Part shown: one piece after another, positions 41,863 through 52,776 of the stretch | Layout: the number at the start of each line of letters is the position of its first letter | Position numbering within the stretch: the first letter of the stretch is position 1 | Source: Mesostigma viride | Lineage: Eukaryota; Streptophyta; Mesostigmatophyceae; Mesostigmatales; Mesostigmataceae | Assembly (NCBI GenBank): GCA_009746045.1 | Contig: RPFO01000244.1 | Coordinates: 1-62,000, forward strand | DNA length: 62,000 nucleotides | Reading direction: 5' to 3' | Notes under the pieces: generated by a model | Database searches by the model: none | Told to the model about the DNA's origin: nothing | The model's input: the letters and a program-made list of their open reading frames with translations, nothing else | Translations under genes and position numbers: made by a program

Positions 41863-44800
41863 TCAAACACTGACTCTGATATCATAGGGGTTCATGTTCT
41901 GAAAGAGGAGCTGGTACTGTTGGCCAGCAGCATCCCGCGGCTTCGTTAGAGCATCTGCTGGGTTGTCCTCATCATCCACATGAGTCCAGCTGGAAAAGTA
42001 AGTGGCCTCCTGTTTGAGGATCACCCAATCCAAGTCAGTGTGGACAGCAGCAGAAACAGATTTCTTGGTTAGAAAACTGATCACAGAGAAGCTGTCAGTG
42101 TAGAGATGTGAGATGACATTGCATGTGCTGCCTGCCTGGGTTTGTAGCCAGGTGAGCATGTGCTGCAGGGAACGAGCATGCAATGCAGCAGACACCACAG
42201 CACGACATTCAGCTGAGTTGCTGCTGCCAGGTTTTCTGCGGTGTAGCCTGCTGTACCAGGAAGTGAGGGACATGTAATCTGACCTGTTGGTGAGAAAAAA
42301 CAGCCCTGATTCCCGTGCCCCCATCTGATTGATTGTTCTGCTCTCCATGGAGCTGTCCATGACACTGTGGATGTGGATGTCTTCCATCAGATTCAGGCCA
42401 TGGAGGATGAGGGGGGGGCAGTCATGGATCAACTTTCTGATGTGACTGCATTTTATCTTGACTAGAACATCATGGGTGACCCTGCTGATGACAGCTAAGG
42501 GAACCCCACAGATGGCTGACCACCACCCCAGTTTGCCCTGAACAGTGGCACACATGTGTAAGGGGAGGCAGGTGTGATGCAGCAGATCTAGACAATCTTG
42601 AATATATTCTGCAGGAGGAGAGAGAGAGCAGACCCATTGATCTGGCTGCCTGTGCAGCTGCAACATGATCAATGCCAAAGAACTGGATGGGGGTTGTGCT
42701 CAATTCCACCTGTTTGCCAATCTCATATGATTCCTGGACCTGCTGAATAAATTTTTCCACCTCAGCTCTAGGCCCACAAATGAGTTGGTCATCTCCATGC
42801 CACACAAAGAACAGCAGTCCAGAGGGGGTGGGTACAACAAAAAAGCAGGGGTCCAGGTCATCATACGTGGCCTTGAGTTTTTTGAATACTTCCTCTGCTG
42901 AGTCTCTGAAAATTTTGGGGGCACTGACAAGCCCTTCCACCCCAATGTTGATGAAAAGGTGGGGCTCATCAATGTAAGGTTTCCACACAGCTGGGGTGTC
43001 TACCACGTACACCTTCCCTTTCCACACAGATTCAGCCTTTTCTGGGTCCCCCCTGAGGAAGGCCCTTTTGATATCAGTGGCTTTGCAGACATAGTCTTGG
43101 CCTGCATTGAGGTTGTGGAGGAATAGGGAGAGCATGATCCTGAGTGAGGTTTGTTGCAACCCAGGTGTGTAGGTTTCCCCTTTTGGCAGTGTGGATGTCC
43201 CCTTTAATTCTGTGACACATGGTCTGGCATGGAAGATTGGGGAGCCCACTTTTTGTGGTTTTTGTTTGAGAACAAATTTTAATCTGAGCTTTTTGGCTCC
43301 CTCTGGCACGTCCCATGAAGGGGTGACAGGAGGTTTGTATTGAGGGTTTTTGGGGTTGGGCAGGACCCATTCCTGCCTGGCTTGGTGGACAATGGCCATC
43401 AGCCACTTGGTAAACCCTTTTTGTGTTTTGCATTCTTGTATGACGTGGGAGATTTGGTGGGGTGAGTGCATGGCTATGTCCCACTTACCCAGCCCAAAGG
43501 CTGAGGGATGGAGGAACTGGCTGTGCACTAACTTGTCCAGATCAGGGATCTCCCCTGGTGCATACTGAGTGTTGACTGCCTTGATGACAGCATCCATACC
43601 AGGGACAATACTGGAGAGAGGGATTTTAAAGTGGTCCAGAGGAACTGCACCCACCCCTGTGACACTGAGCTCATTAGCTGAGATAAGCACCCCAGGATAG
43701 GATACAAAAGGTTCCCCCAACAAGGTGTTACCAGAGTACCCCTCCACCACCTGGAAGGGTGTCTGAATACCAAGTATAGGGAGCATCACTTGTCCCACTA
43801 CATCCAGTGAGCTTTGGCCTGAGAAATCCTGCACCCGTGCCCAAAATGAAGGTGCAATCTCAAGACCAGGGATGGCTTGTGCACTGATCACACTGACCTG
43901 TGCCTGAGTGTCTATTGCCAGGGTCCAGGGGTCCTGACTAGTGCACACAGCTGAGACTTTTGCCAACCCTTCGGCCACAGCAGCTTGTTGCTTATGTGAC
44001 CTGTGTAGTGCTTGCAAGGCGACTGCCAATTTGACCTCAGAGCGGGAGGTTTGGCAGACAGGTTCGTGCCTTGGGGCTGAGCTAATGCTTCCAACCCAGC
44101 TACCTCGTGCCTGGTTAAGCAATCCCCAGGTTGTGAAGTGGGCCTGGCTTCACTGAGGGTGGAAGGGTTCACAGAGGGTGCTGTGGTGCTGTCAACAGCA
44201 GTAATTGGTGGCTCAGGGCTACTGCTGGGCATGCTGGAGTTGCCAGATAGAAGTAGTGAGTCCATGCTTAAAGACTCTTCCCCAGGCACGTCTGCCATGG
44301 GAGAATAATACTTCTTAATTCTATGACAGCTCACCCTGTGACGCTTCCCATTGATATTGTGCTTGACCTCCACGGTCTTGCTGTTTTTGGTAAATCCACG
44401 GATGGTAACTGGACCTAGCCAAGTTCCAACCTTACCAAAGCTGTTTTCCTTGTAATAGAGAACTTGATCACCTTTTTGGAATACTGGCCTGGGATGGGTT
44501 TTATCTTTTTCTGCCAGTTTTGCTGAGGTTTGTGCACGTGCAGTGTTGTACAGTGCTATCACCTCTGGGGGATATACACCTGCCTGCAGGCCTGCTGGGA
44601 TTACTCACCCCACTTGGCATGCAAGACAGGTCTCATGTTTAGGGTTGTGCACATTTCATGACACCAGAGTGCCCTGTCACAATAGACCCCTGAAGTAGCA
44701 TCCTTGGAAGGATTTTTGGCTAGTAGGGTTTTGACAGATCTGATGGTTCTTTCAATGACCCCCTGACCCTCATGATCTTCCAGCCCAGCAATCTCTATGT

Positions 44801-45666
44801 ATTGCTTCACACCCTTCCAGGTCAGTCAGACAAGAGAATTGTTGATCAAGCAAAATTCTGTCAACTGGGTAGAATCTGGGTAAAGCAATCATGAGTGCAA
44901 CACGTAGCTGCCCTGCAGACATGCCAGGTAGGGGTTCCATTACTGTGAACCTGGACCATGAATCTTTTAGGATCAGGTAGGGGGTTGGACATCTTTGTTG
45001 ATGTGCATCACATCCCCCACTATCATGCCCTAGTGGTGGAAGGAGTTGCAGTATGCCATTTTTGAGGTTTGGGGCTATTAAACTGACATTCTTGACATTG
45101 TTGTCTAGCCAGTTTTACTGCATTCCTGAGTGGTTTTCCCATGCTACTACCCCCCAGCCGTCTGGCCAGTTCCTCAGCCACAGTTTCATGACCCATGGCT
45201 AGGTGCAGCTGATGAGCAAGCTCCTTAATATCTATGGAGTTGTCAACAGTAGGGGTTAGTGCTTTTATGTAAGGTTCCAGTACAGGGTGTTGGGAGGACA
45301 GTAAGGTTGCTGCCTCAAAATCAATTATGCCCTGGCTGCCATCCCCAATGGTAATGAGATCATCATCCTCAGAGTAAGCAAGGTGAAGAACTCACATTTG
45401 TTTGGTAGCGAGGCCTGTTGCACCGGCTGCCTGGAGCTGGCCAGGTTGTGCCTCGTGTAGTGGCAGCCTGGGCAGAGATCCACATTGTTGCCCAGTGTAG
45501 GGTTGTGGTTGCACTGGTTGCGGCTGTGCCCCGTCTGGAAGCACCTCAGGCACCTGACCCTTCCAGGGTTGCCAGGTTGCCTATTGTTGTTGTTGTTGTT
45601 GCCCTGTTGGGGCCGGTTGTTGTTGTTGTTATTGTTAATTAATCGCAGCTTTTCTTGTTTGTTCAT
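41863..45666 (-). pseudogene. copia-like Gag-Pol of element 1, decayed
   Basis: Reading from 45666 down: Asn-rich run and zinc knuckle CLRCFQTGHSRNQC; a frame loss; integrase core (44810 down, GLEDHEGQGVIERTIRSVKTLL); integrase C-terminus with YKENSFGKVGTWLGPV (44562-44280); retropepsin-like AIDTQAQVSVIS near 43910; RT with ATDIKRAFLRGD near 43070 and FVWHGDDQLICG near 42790; RNase H with VMDSSMESRT, SNSAECRAV, YTDSFSV and DNPADALTK to the stop at 41863. Domain order is the same as in element 2. At least four frameshifts (near 45400, 44820, 44570-44120 and 42670) abolish function. The gag N-terminus is missing or replaced. Confidence 0.82.
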
Positions 45667-46035
45667 TGTATTGATTGAGAGGACAGTATCTTTGCTGCCT
45701 CAAAACCCACCATGGTTTGGTAACATTTTCGTTTGTTTGCTTGTAATGAGAGGACAGTAGCTGTGCTGCCTCAACACCAACCATGGTTTGTTAACCGTTT
45801 CGTTTGTTTGTTTGCAGTGAGAGGACAGCATCTGTGCTGCCTCAACACCAACCATGGTTTGGTAACAGTTTCGTTTGTTTGCTTGCAGTGAGAGGACAGC
45901 ATCTGTGCTGCCTCAACACCAACCATGGTTTGGTAACAGTTTCGTTTGTTTGCTTGTAATGAGAGGACAGCATCTGTGCTGCCTCAACACCAACCATGGT
46001 TTGGTAACAGTTTTGTTTGTTTGTTTGTTTTCTGT
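45660..46035. repeat. 71-bp minisatellite inside element 1
   Basis: Five units at exactly 71-bp spacing (GAGAGGACAG at 45677, 45748, 45819, 45890 and 45961), each with AACCATGGTTTG and TTTCGTTTGTTTG. It occupies the place where the first two-thirds of gag lies in element 2. Confidence 0.92.
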
Positions 46036-47078
46036 TAGTGTTTCTTGTTACTGCCTCCCGGTGCTGCTTGAGCGTTAGCACCAGCCATGTCTTTACCCGC
46101 AAGTACATGCGTTTGGTAATGGCTTCTGCCACTACTGCATGCGTTATTGATTATGTGCGGCGGCTGGGCAAGCTCCATGTCTAGGGAGTTGACAGTAGTG
46201 GGTTTGATTAAGGGCCCTCAGCCCGGACATAGAGAGGATCAACTGTCTCCCTAGAGGGTAGAGGCTGTGCTGCCAAGAAAGCAACAATACCCTTACACTC
46301 ATCCCAAATAAAATGGGGAGATCTGCGTTCAAAAGACAAGACATTCATTCAGATAAGTCACGTTGGGGTGGACGGAGATACTTGTCTCGTTTGCATATGC
46401 CGTCCAGCCCAGGCCGCCCACCGCCGGCGATGGGGATAGGCCAGGAGTGCTTTTATCACATAACAGCTGGAGCGTTTCTATGCTCCTCATGCTGCAGCGA
46501 TAGCTTTCTGTTTGGTTATGATATGTTGAAAAGATAGCCACCGCTCTTGAGCATTATATCAGAGCATGCATGAGGAAAGAAAGCAACGGACTTGCTTACG
46601 CTGGAAGCCCCAGGGGCCGGCGCGGGGCCGGTGCCTCCTGGGGGGTTGTTTTCCTGCCGCATTGCCGCTGCCATGGCTGCTCCAGCAGTGGGTGCTGCTG
46701 TCGCAGCCGCCGGGGAAGAGGGTTGGTCGGTGCCCCGTAGGGGAACCGGCTCCGCCACCGGCTGGCGCACAGGGGAGGGGGGTTGTTCGGACTGCCTCGC
46801 GGCAGCCGGACCCTCCACCTGGCTGGTATTGTCATGGTTGTTCTTTTGTTTTCTTTTTCTTTGTCTTCTTTTTGTTTTGTTGTTATTGCATGCAGGCGCA
46901 CCGACATCAGCCGGTGCCCTGTTGTCTGGCGGACGACGCTGATCATCATCGTCGTCCCCAAGATATAGTTTCTTTTTCTCTTTTTTTTTTTCTTTTCTTT
47001 TTTTTTTCTTTTTTTTTTCCAGTGCCGGTTTGAACCGTTGTTGAGTTTGATGTTGCTGAAGAGCGTTTATAAAATTCA
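46036..47078 (-). other. leader-side internal region of element 1, no clear gene
   Basis: A minus-strand frame (47118-46516) has Lys runs, acidic residues and a Pro/Ala-rich tail but begins inside the LTR and resembles nothing I know. A pyrimidine-rich tract (46968-47020) makes its Lys run. The first internal bases after the LTR (TGAATTTTATAAACGC on the minus strand) are not a recognisable tRNA-Met primer site. Confidence 0.4.
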
Positions 47079-47204
47079 AGTTAGAATACAAACGACGTAA
47101 TATAATGCTTGAGAACACTGAGTGCTGAGAGCAATGAATTCACAGGTCGGACAAATATAAATAAAATATGATTCAAATACTTTTGGCTGCTTACCGGTCG
47201 CCGT

Positions 47205-47425
47205 TGGATTAATTTAGATATTTTGGTCAAAGCCGGTTTCACCGTTGGATTAATTTAGATATTTTGGTCAAAGTCGGTTTCGCCGTTGGATTAATCTAAA
47301 TATTTTGGTCAAAACTGTTTCGCCGTTGGATTAATCTAAATATTTTGGTCAAAGCCGGACTCACCGTTGGATTAATCTAAATATTTTTTGCCGAACGGGG
47401 TTCACCGTTGGATTAATTTAGTGGA
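47205..47425. repeat. 41-bp tandem repeats in the hAT-like element
   Basis: Six units with CCGTTGGATTAAT and ATATTTTGGTCAAA, spacing about 40-41 bp. The same units recur at 49375-49512 and 50476-50525 in the other half of the composite. They are probably subterminal repeats. Confidence 0.88.
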
Positions 47426-47510
47426 CTAAATATGCGACATTTATAAATCAATCGCGCAAATACGGCCAAATATCATTTATATTTGTCCGACCTGTGAAGT
47501 TTAAGTTTAA

Positions 47511-49209
47511 CCCCTAAATGGTCTGGCTGCCGATTTTCCGCCTAAAACTGAGTTACAGCCGACACGTCGGCCCCTTCTCGGGGGACCAAATGCCGCGAAA
47601 ACTATTGAGAATTAGGAAACGTTTAGCTGAGAAGATCGAAAGTTTATAATTTTCCTCACAGCATGGTACTAGGGTTTGCATACTTCTGACAAAGTTATAG
47701 AGGTGTTCTGGCCGGTCAAAGTACTAGGGGTCAGGGTACTTTTTCACGTACAACGTGCATTCCGGAAAACGACGACCTGGCCATGGCGGCTTGCGCCCAC
47801 GCATGGCATTTACGTTTTCGTTCGAATTTTCTGACCAAACTCAGGAAATTGATTTTATACGTCCTAAAGATGATACAGGCCAATTTTTGGTTCGCGGGAA
47901 TGCCATTTGATAGGTGTCGGCAGCGTTCTTGCTGGAAAAAACTGCGATCAGGCCGGACGATAGAAACGTTGACAGCAATAACTTTCCGGCGTATTTTAAA
48001 GGATATATTGGTTTCTTTGTACTTGTTATGATACCTAGTAGTCGTAAACGTGCAAGGGTGGCCAGAAATCGCCGAATCCAGCGACCATGCTGCACAACTT
48101 TGGTGTGCCGAAATGCGCCATTTTGCGGCCACCGCCTGGGCCAAGGTAACGCCATCCATGCCTGGTAAAGCTGAGTTATCGTTTTCCTATCGATGTTTGA
48201 CGTTTATATATACGTTCTAGCTTGTGTAGCACATTCTTTTTGCATTATTCATGCTCTTTCTTGACCCTGGCCTGGCCCCTTTCTAAAACACCCTTCTTAG
48301 ATGCTTCCCTCAGTCAGTTGACCTGCCACAGGGTGATGGTGAAAAGTTTTAGAGGCTGTATGGGTTTGAATACCTCCATATATGTTTGTTATACATTTCC
48401 CACACACATATTGCATGAGTGTGAGGCAGTTGGCTGGTCTCTGTGGCATCATCAAGCATGTAACCGGTGAGTAGAAGCTTCCCATTGTCAGCATGTGCCA
48501 CCAGGTGTGCTGGCCATCACCTGGCAAGCTATAGCAGCTTAGGCCTAGTTTATCCTTGCTAGGGCAAGCTGAAATAGGCTTAAAACCACTAGTTTGTTGG
48601 TGGCTGCCTCCTAGAATGCATGCCTTGCGTAGGGTATCCGTACCACGTTACCTACGTGCATGGACAAGGTGGCACCTGCACATAGGTGCCATGTAAGGGC
48701 AGTGTGATGATGCAGTTATGTTTCCCCATCATTGTGGAAGGGAAATGTATTGTGTGGCATGGTTGGGGGCCATATTAGTAGGTATTAGTAGGTAGTATGC
48801 CCACTCCTAACCCCTTGGTTGCTTTTTACCACTGGTACCCCTATGGGCTGTACTGGGTGTAACTGCTGGTATACCCACCCAAATGATGACCCCAATGGCT
48901 CAAACTGTTCAGCAACTAATTGTTTATCATCCCTGAAGTGGTAGGTGCCTAGCTCTTACAACATAATTCAAAATGCACATTCTACCAAAAATGAAAACGC
49001 TCGTCTTGACCCCCCTGACTTTGACGGCAGTTATACATGGCCTACCCTGCATATATGTAAGGTTGTGATATACCAACCCGAAGGGCAACTCATGGACATG
49101 CTTGGCCCCCAAGGACAGCCATTGGATATGGGTGGGTTGGATGGCATCTGGTTTGCAAAATTGTGAAGTTACAGCCGATGCATCGGCAGTATTTCTGCCC
49201 ATTTAGGGG
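47511..49209. mobile_element. TTAA-specific DNA element E5
   Basis: TTAA duplication at 47507-47510 and 49210-49213, with inverted ends CCCCTAAATGG and CCATTTAGGGG. Inside each end lies ACAGCCGA(C/T)(A/G)CGTCGG-like sequence. 1699 bp. CC starts with TTAA duplications fit piggyBac-like elements. Frames inside (for example 47731-48159 minus) show no catalytic motif, so it is non-autonomous. Confidence 0.82.
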
Positions 49210-49512
49210 TTAAGGCAAATGCATTTCCCGCTCAGTTTCCTGATGGCGCGCGAGGCAGGACGCAGACGCGGCCAGTTCAGACTGAAACTGAAACTTCAGA
49301 TGTTAAAGTCAAAGGCCCTGGCGGCACGAGTATTTAAATATTCATTTAGATTAATTTAAATATTCAAAGCCGGTTTCACCGTTGGATTAATTTAGATATT
49401 TTGGTCAAAGTCGGTTTCGCCGTTGGATTAATCTAAATATTTTGGTCAAAACTGTTTCGCCGTTGGATTAATCTAAATATTTTGGCCAAAGCCGGTTTCA
49501 CCGTTGGATTAA

Positions 49513-50475
49513 CCCCTCAACCGTCTCTGACTCGTGCCTAGGATGAGTCACCAGTTGCACAGTACGCCACAGGTGCCCCCATTCAACCTAATTATTATTT
49601 CTAGACCATACTGGGAACCAAGCATACCCATATGAGGGCCCACCTGGGGGTATAGTGGGTGGTCCTAGTACTAGGTCCCCCTGCTCTATAAATAGCCCCC
49701 CCCTCAGGGGGGTACGGTGAGTGTGTGCGGTGACACTCTTACAATGCGTGATAGACCTCTTTTCTCAATGAGTTGACCCTGGGGTTGGTTTTGTAGATAG
49801 GTTTACAAGTTAGGATGGGTAACCAACACTAAAAATTGTAACCGCCCCAGGGACCCACAAGAGAGTGCTAAAAATAACTGGTGACTCATTTGAGTCACCA
49901 GTTTTGGGGGGGCTAAAACAAGCATTCTAGTGCAGTTTTGAACCTGGACATGATAGGTAAGCATGGAATATTGGTAAAAATGCATGCTAACACCTATTCC
50001 AACCAGGGTGCCACCAACGCTTGCCATAACCACTGCCGCATATGCTTGGAGAAGGCTACGCGCGTGCCGCGAGCACGGGCTTCACAACCAACGCATGATG
50101 GACCACGTATACCTTGGATTTCACCCTAGTATGTCAGGGGGGACTGCAACTGTACCCAAACACTACATCCAAGCACTTACATGTCTTGTTTCACCCAGGG
50201 AACCGCAAGAAAATGCTCAAAATAACTGGTGACTATTTTGAGTCACCAGTTTAGAGTACCCTGTTGACTTTGACCAGGGTTTGCACCCTGGTCCGGTGGT
50301 CAGATACGGTCATTCAAGTGTCCTACGGAAAGAGCAGATCTAGATCTTTCCAACGGTCCTATTTTTACCCGAAAAAACCTTCCCGCCAGATCCCTACAAG
50401 GCGCACAAACTCGTGCCGATTTTGAGTCACGAGAAAAACTCGTGGTCGAAAATCGGCACGAGGACGGTTGAGGGG
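49513..50475. mobile_element. TTAA-specific DNA element E4
   Basis: TTAA at 49509-49512 and 50476-50479, with inverted ends CCCCTCAACCGTC and GACGGTTGAGGGG. 963 bp, no transposase. An internal AACTGGTGACTCA/TGAGTCACCAGTT inverted repeat occurs near 49877-49903 and again near 50223-50252. Because the target GGATTAATC already holds TTAA, a 2-bp TA duplication is an alternative reading. Confidence 0.8.
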
Positions 50476-51027
50476 TTAATCTAAATATTTTTTGCCGAAC
50501 GGGGTTCACCGTTGGATTAATCTAGTAAACTAAATATGCAACATTTATAAATCAAATGCGCAAATACGGCCAAATATCATTTATATTTGTCCGACCTGTG
50601 AATGAATTGCTTGGTTCATTAGAAAATAGGTTTACCCTTTATCAACGTTCCTCTCACTGGCTGCGCCGCCAGTGACCGTTGGGTGCAGACCGTTGGCCCG
50701 AGGCCGCACGATGACAGGTAGCAGTCTAGTCACTGCATCGTGCGATCACAGATCAATGCACAATGCAGTACGGTCCCTATCTAGGATACTCTAGTACCGT
50801 CCAATGACAGGACACTACGTATACTGGGTACTGACATCTGTCACGTACCTCAGTACCCAAAGTACCTATCTAGGGAAACGTATGCGACTCCGGCGACTAG
50901 CATTCCTATCTGAATAGCCCACGTGGTATTTATATTCACATACCAACGTAGGTTTACAAGGCTTATTCATACGTTGTATTCACAATGCCTTTGAGACTTA
51001 GTCTACAGCAAAGCATGGAGACTAACT

Positions 51028-52396
51028 GTGAGACATGTCTCTGGTGTGGGAATGTCTAGCTGACATTGTCTCTGATATGGAGAGATGTCTATCTGGGGTT
51101 TTCATCTCAGTCTGAGGTTTCCCCAGATCTGTGGTTTGTGGGCGGGGTTCGATTCCCTGGTGCCGTCTTAAGGCGGACTTTCACGGACTGGCTGACCCAT
51201 CCACCATGCTGGTGAGGTGGCGACAGGTCCCCTGATTTTCCACGGTTGGAATGAGTATAGGAGCTTGTGTTTTGCATGTGCTTCGCGTAGATGTTGTGTC
51301 TGGTTCGATAAGGGGCAGCAGACCGGCGCCGACTCCCGTCTGGGGGTCAGCAATGTTTTCTGATGAGCTGTTGTGGGTGATCTGTGGGGTTTCGCCTAAG
51401 GTCCTGAAGGTTGTACATACTTCTCAAGTTCTTAGCTGAACACCTATGGGCTGCCACAGTTGGCCAACCTCTTGTACATGGGTAACACAACGAGCCTCCC
51501 GTGAAGGGATAGGGACTCATTGTAATTTGTTTGTGCTCGATCCTGAACCAGTATGGGTGCTATGTACATATAATAAGGAATCCAAGCTGACTGTCATGCC
51601 CAGCGGGTTGTGACTTGTAGTCAGGGAGGATGTCCAGTACCCATTGTGTGTGTTTGTATGTAGACTTGTGTGAGCTGCTACAGCTCAAGAAAAGAAAGGA
51701 TTGGAGTTCACGCCAAGCGCATTGGCATGTACCTGATTCGGCATATCTCTGCGATTCCAGCGGCACCGGAACGAGTTCATTCCGACAAGTATCAAGAAAG
51801 TTATGGCGTTCCGACTTCCCGGTCGCGCGCGAGCGCGAGCCGGCTGTTCGTCTAAGTCGGACGTGAATATTTGCCGACGACATATGGGGTCGACAGTAAT
51901 TCCTGGGCTGACAGGAATTAGGTGCTGAACCTACGACGGTATTGGATTAATACGTCGTACGCAGGAAATAGGAACCTTAACCTGTGGTCTGTTGGTACCG
52001 CAGGCTTAGTCCTGGACTTCTAGGTGCAGATGCAATAGTCACTGTGGACTGTGCTCTGTGGTCACTGTGCCTGTATGGCAGACCTACTGTATAGGAACTG
52101 GGCGCTGTACAGGTAGTGAATACTGTACCGGGAGTGTTATTACTGAGCAGGCCTCCTAGGCTGCTCAGGACTAGCAAGCACAGTGCACAAGTATATAAAG
52201 AATAGGCCAGTGCCAATTGGGCATCTCTTGCAAGCCCGCCTCACGTGTGTTGCCTTGACTTGGCAAACTCGTGTACAAGCCTCAAGTGTGTGAGCGCTGT
52301 AACATTATCCAATTTTAACGAAGCTCCGTTTCCAACCATATTCACACATTGCTGCATTGCAACCATATCCTCATACATTGCGTTTATAAAAACGTT
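51028..52396 (+). repeat. remainder of element P 3' LTR and following DNA
   Basis: Starts with TGAGACATGTCTC straight after element 1, where the LTR of element P should begin after its purine tract. A TATA box (GTATATAAAG, about 52190-52199) lies near the far end, as in an LTR promoter. The LTR end cannot be fixed because no second copy is in the window. Short frames look random. A B-box-like GGGTTCGATTCCC at 51147 has no matching acceptor stem. Confidence 0.45.
52190..52199 (+). promoter_or_regulatory. TATA box, probably of the element P LTR
   Basis: GTATATAAAG follows CACAGTGCACAA, about 100-200 bp before HAL1-like copy C begins. Assignment to the LTR is inferred from position. Confidence 0.35.
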
Positions 52397-52776
52397 AACT
52401 ATACCACCTCCGCCGTCGCAGCACAGCTCGAGTTAACAGAAGCTCGACCTCCGCGAGGAGGCCGAGCTCGCCAAGCGCAGCCTCAACGTACGCCATCGTC
52501 AAGAACTTCGACATGGAGGAAGGTGAGAATTCCGAATAGCTTGCACGTGCGTTTGAGAGCAAAATCCTTGCACGCACGGGCCTTAATTCTTGGTGAGATT
52601 AAGCTGACCGCCCATCGCCTTCCCCGCGCGCGGGGTAAGGCAGGGGCGCCTCCGCTTCTTCTCATCTTCGAGAGCCCATCGGACAAGATTTCGTTTCTCA
52701 GACGCCGCAAGCGGCTCGAGAAGACTCACCGTGGACGACGACTTGACCCTGGCGCAACAACGGCGACGGAAGCTAT
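52397..52776 (+). pseudogene. HAL1-like ORF1 fragment, copy C
   Basis: Matches copy B from ATACCACCTCCGCCGTCGCAGC (as at 28728) to GGCGACGGAAGCTAT (as at 29112). The translated core includes GKAGAPPLLLIFESPSDKISFLRRRK, here in one frame with a shorter A/P-rich stretch than copy B. Truncated at both ends, its right end abuts the reversed TTAA tail of copy D. Confidence 0.75.

Larger units (their letters stand above)
47141..50600. mobile_element. hAT-like composite element in the 5' LTR of element 1
   Basis: Ends CACAGGTCGGACAAATATAA and its reverse complement, with 8-bp duplication AATGAATT, fitting hAT. A complete small element is visible at 47141-47496 (own right end TTTGTCCGACCTGTG). A second repeat-bearing part runs from about 49330 to 50600. 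Two TTAA-specific elements (47511-49209 and 49513-50475) are nested inside. Without them about 800 bp remain. No transposase. Confidence 0.8.
41004..51027 (-). mobile_element. copia-like LTR element 1 (minus strand)
   Basis: Bounded by LTRs 41004-41488 and 47079-51027 (the second split by a hAT-like insert), with 5-bp target duplication GTGAG (40999-41003 and 51028-51032). Internal region 41489-47078 holds a decayed pol on the minus strand. The LTR ends are AGTTAG...CTAACT, not TG...CA. It lies exactly at the 3' LTR edge of element P. LTR copies are very similar apart from the insert and a small indel near 41110. Confidence 0.88.
47079..51027 (-). repeat. 5' LTR of element 1, split by an insertion
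   Basis: 47079-47140 plus 50609-51027 together make one LTR of about 481 bp matching the 3' LTR. The break carries the 8-bp duplication AATGAATT (47133-47140 and 50601-50608). Confidence 0.9.

Noticed and set aside
46516-47118. 200-residue minus-strand frame with Lys run
   Set aside because: It starts inside the LTR, depends on a pyrimidine tract, and has no similarity to gag of element 2.
51130-51175. B-box-like GGGTTCGATTCCC
   Set aside because: No acceptor pairing or A-box at the right distance. Too little to call a tRNA or SINE.
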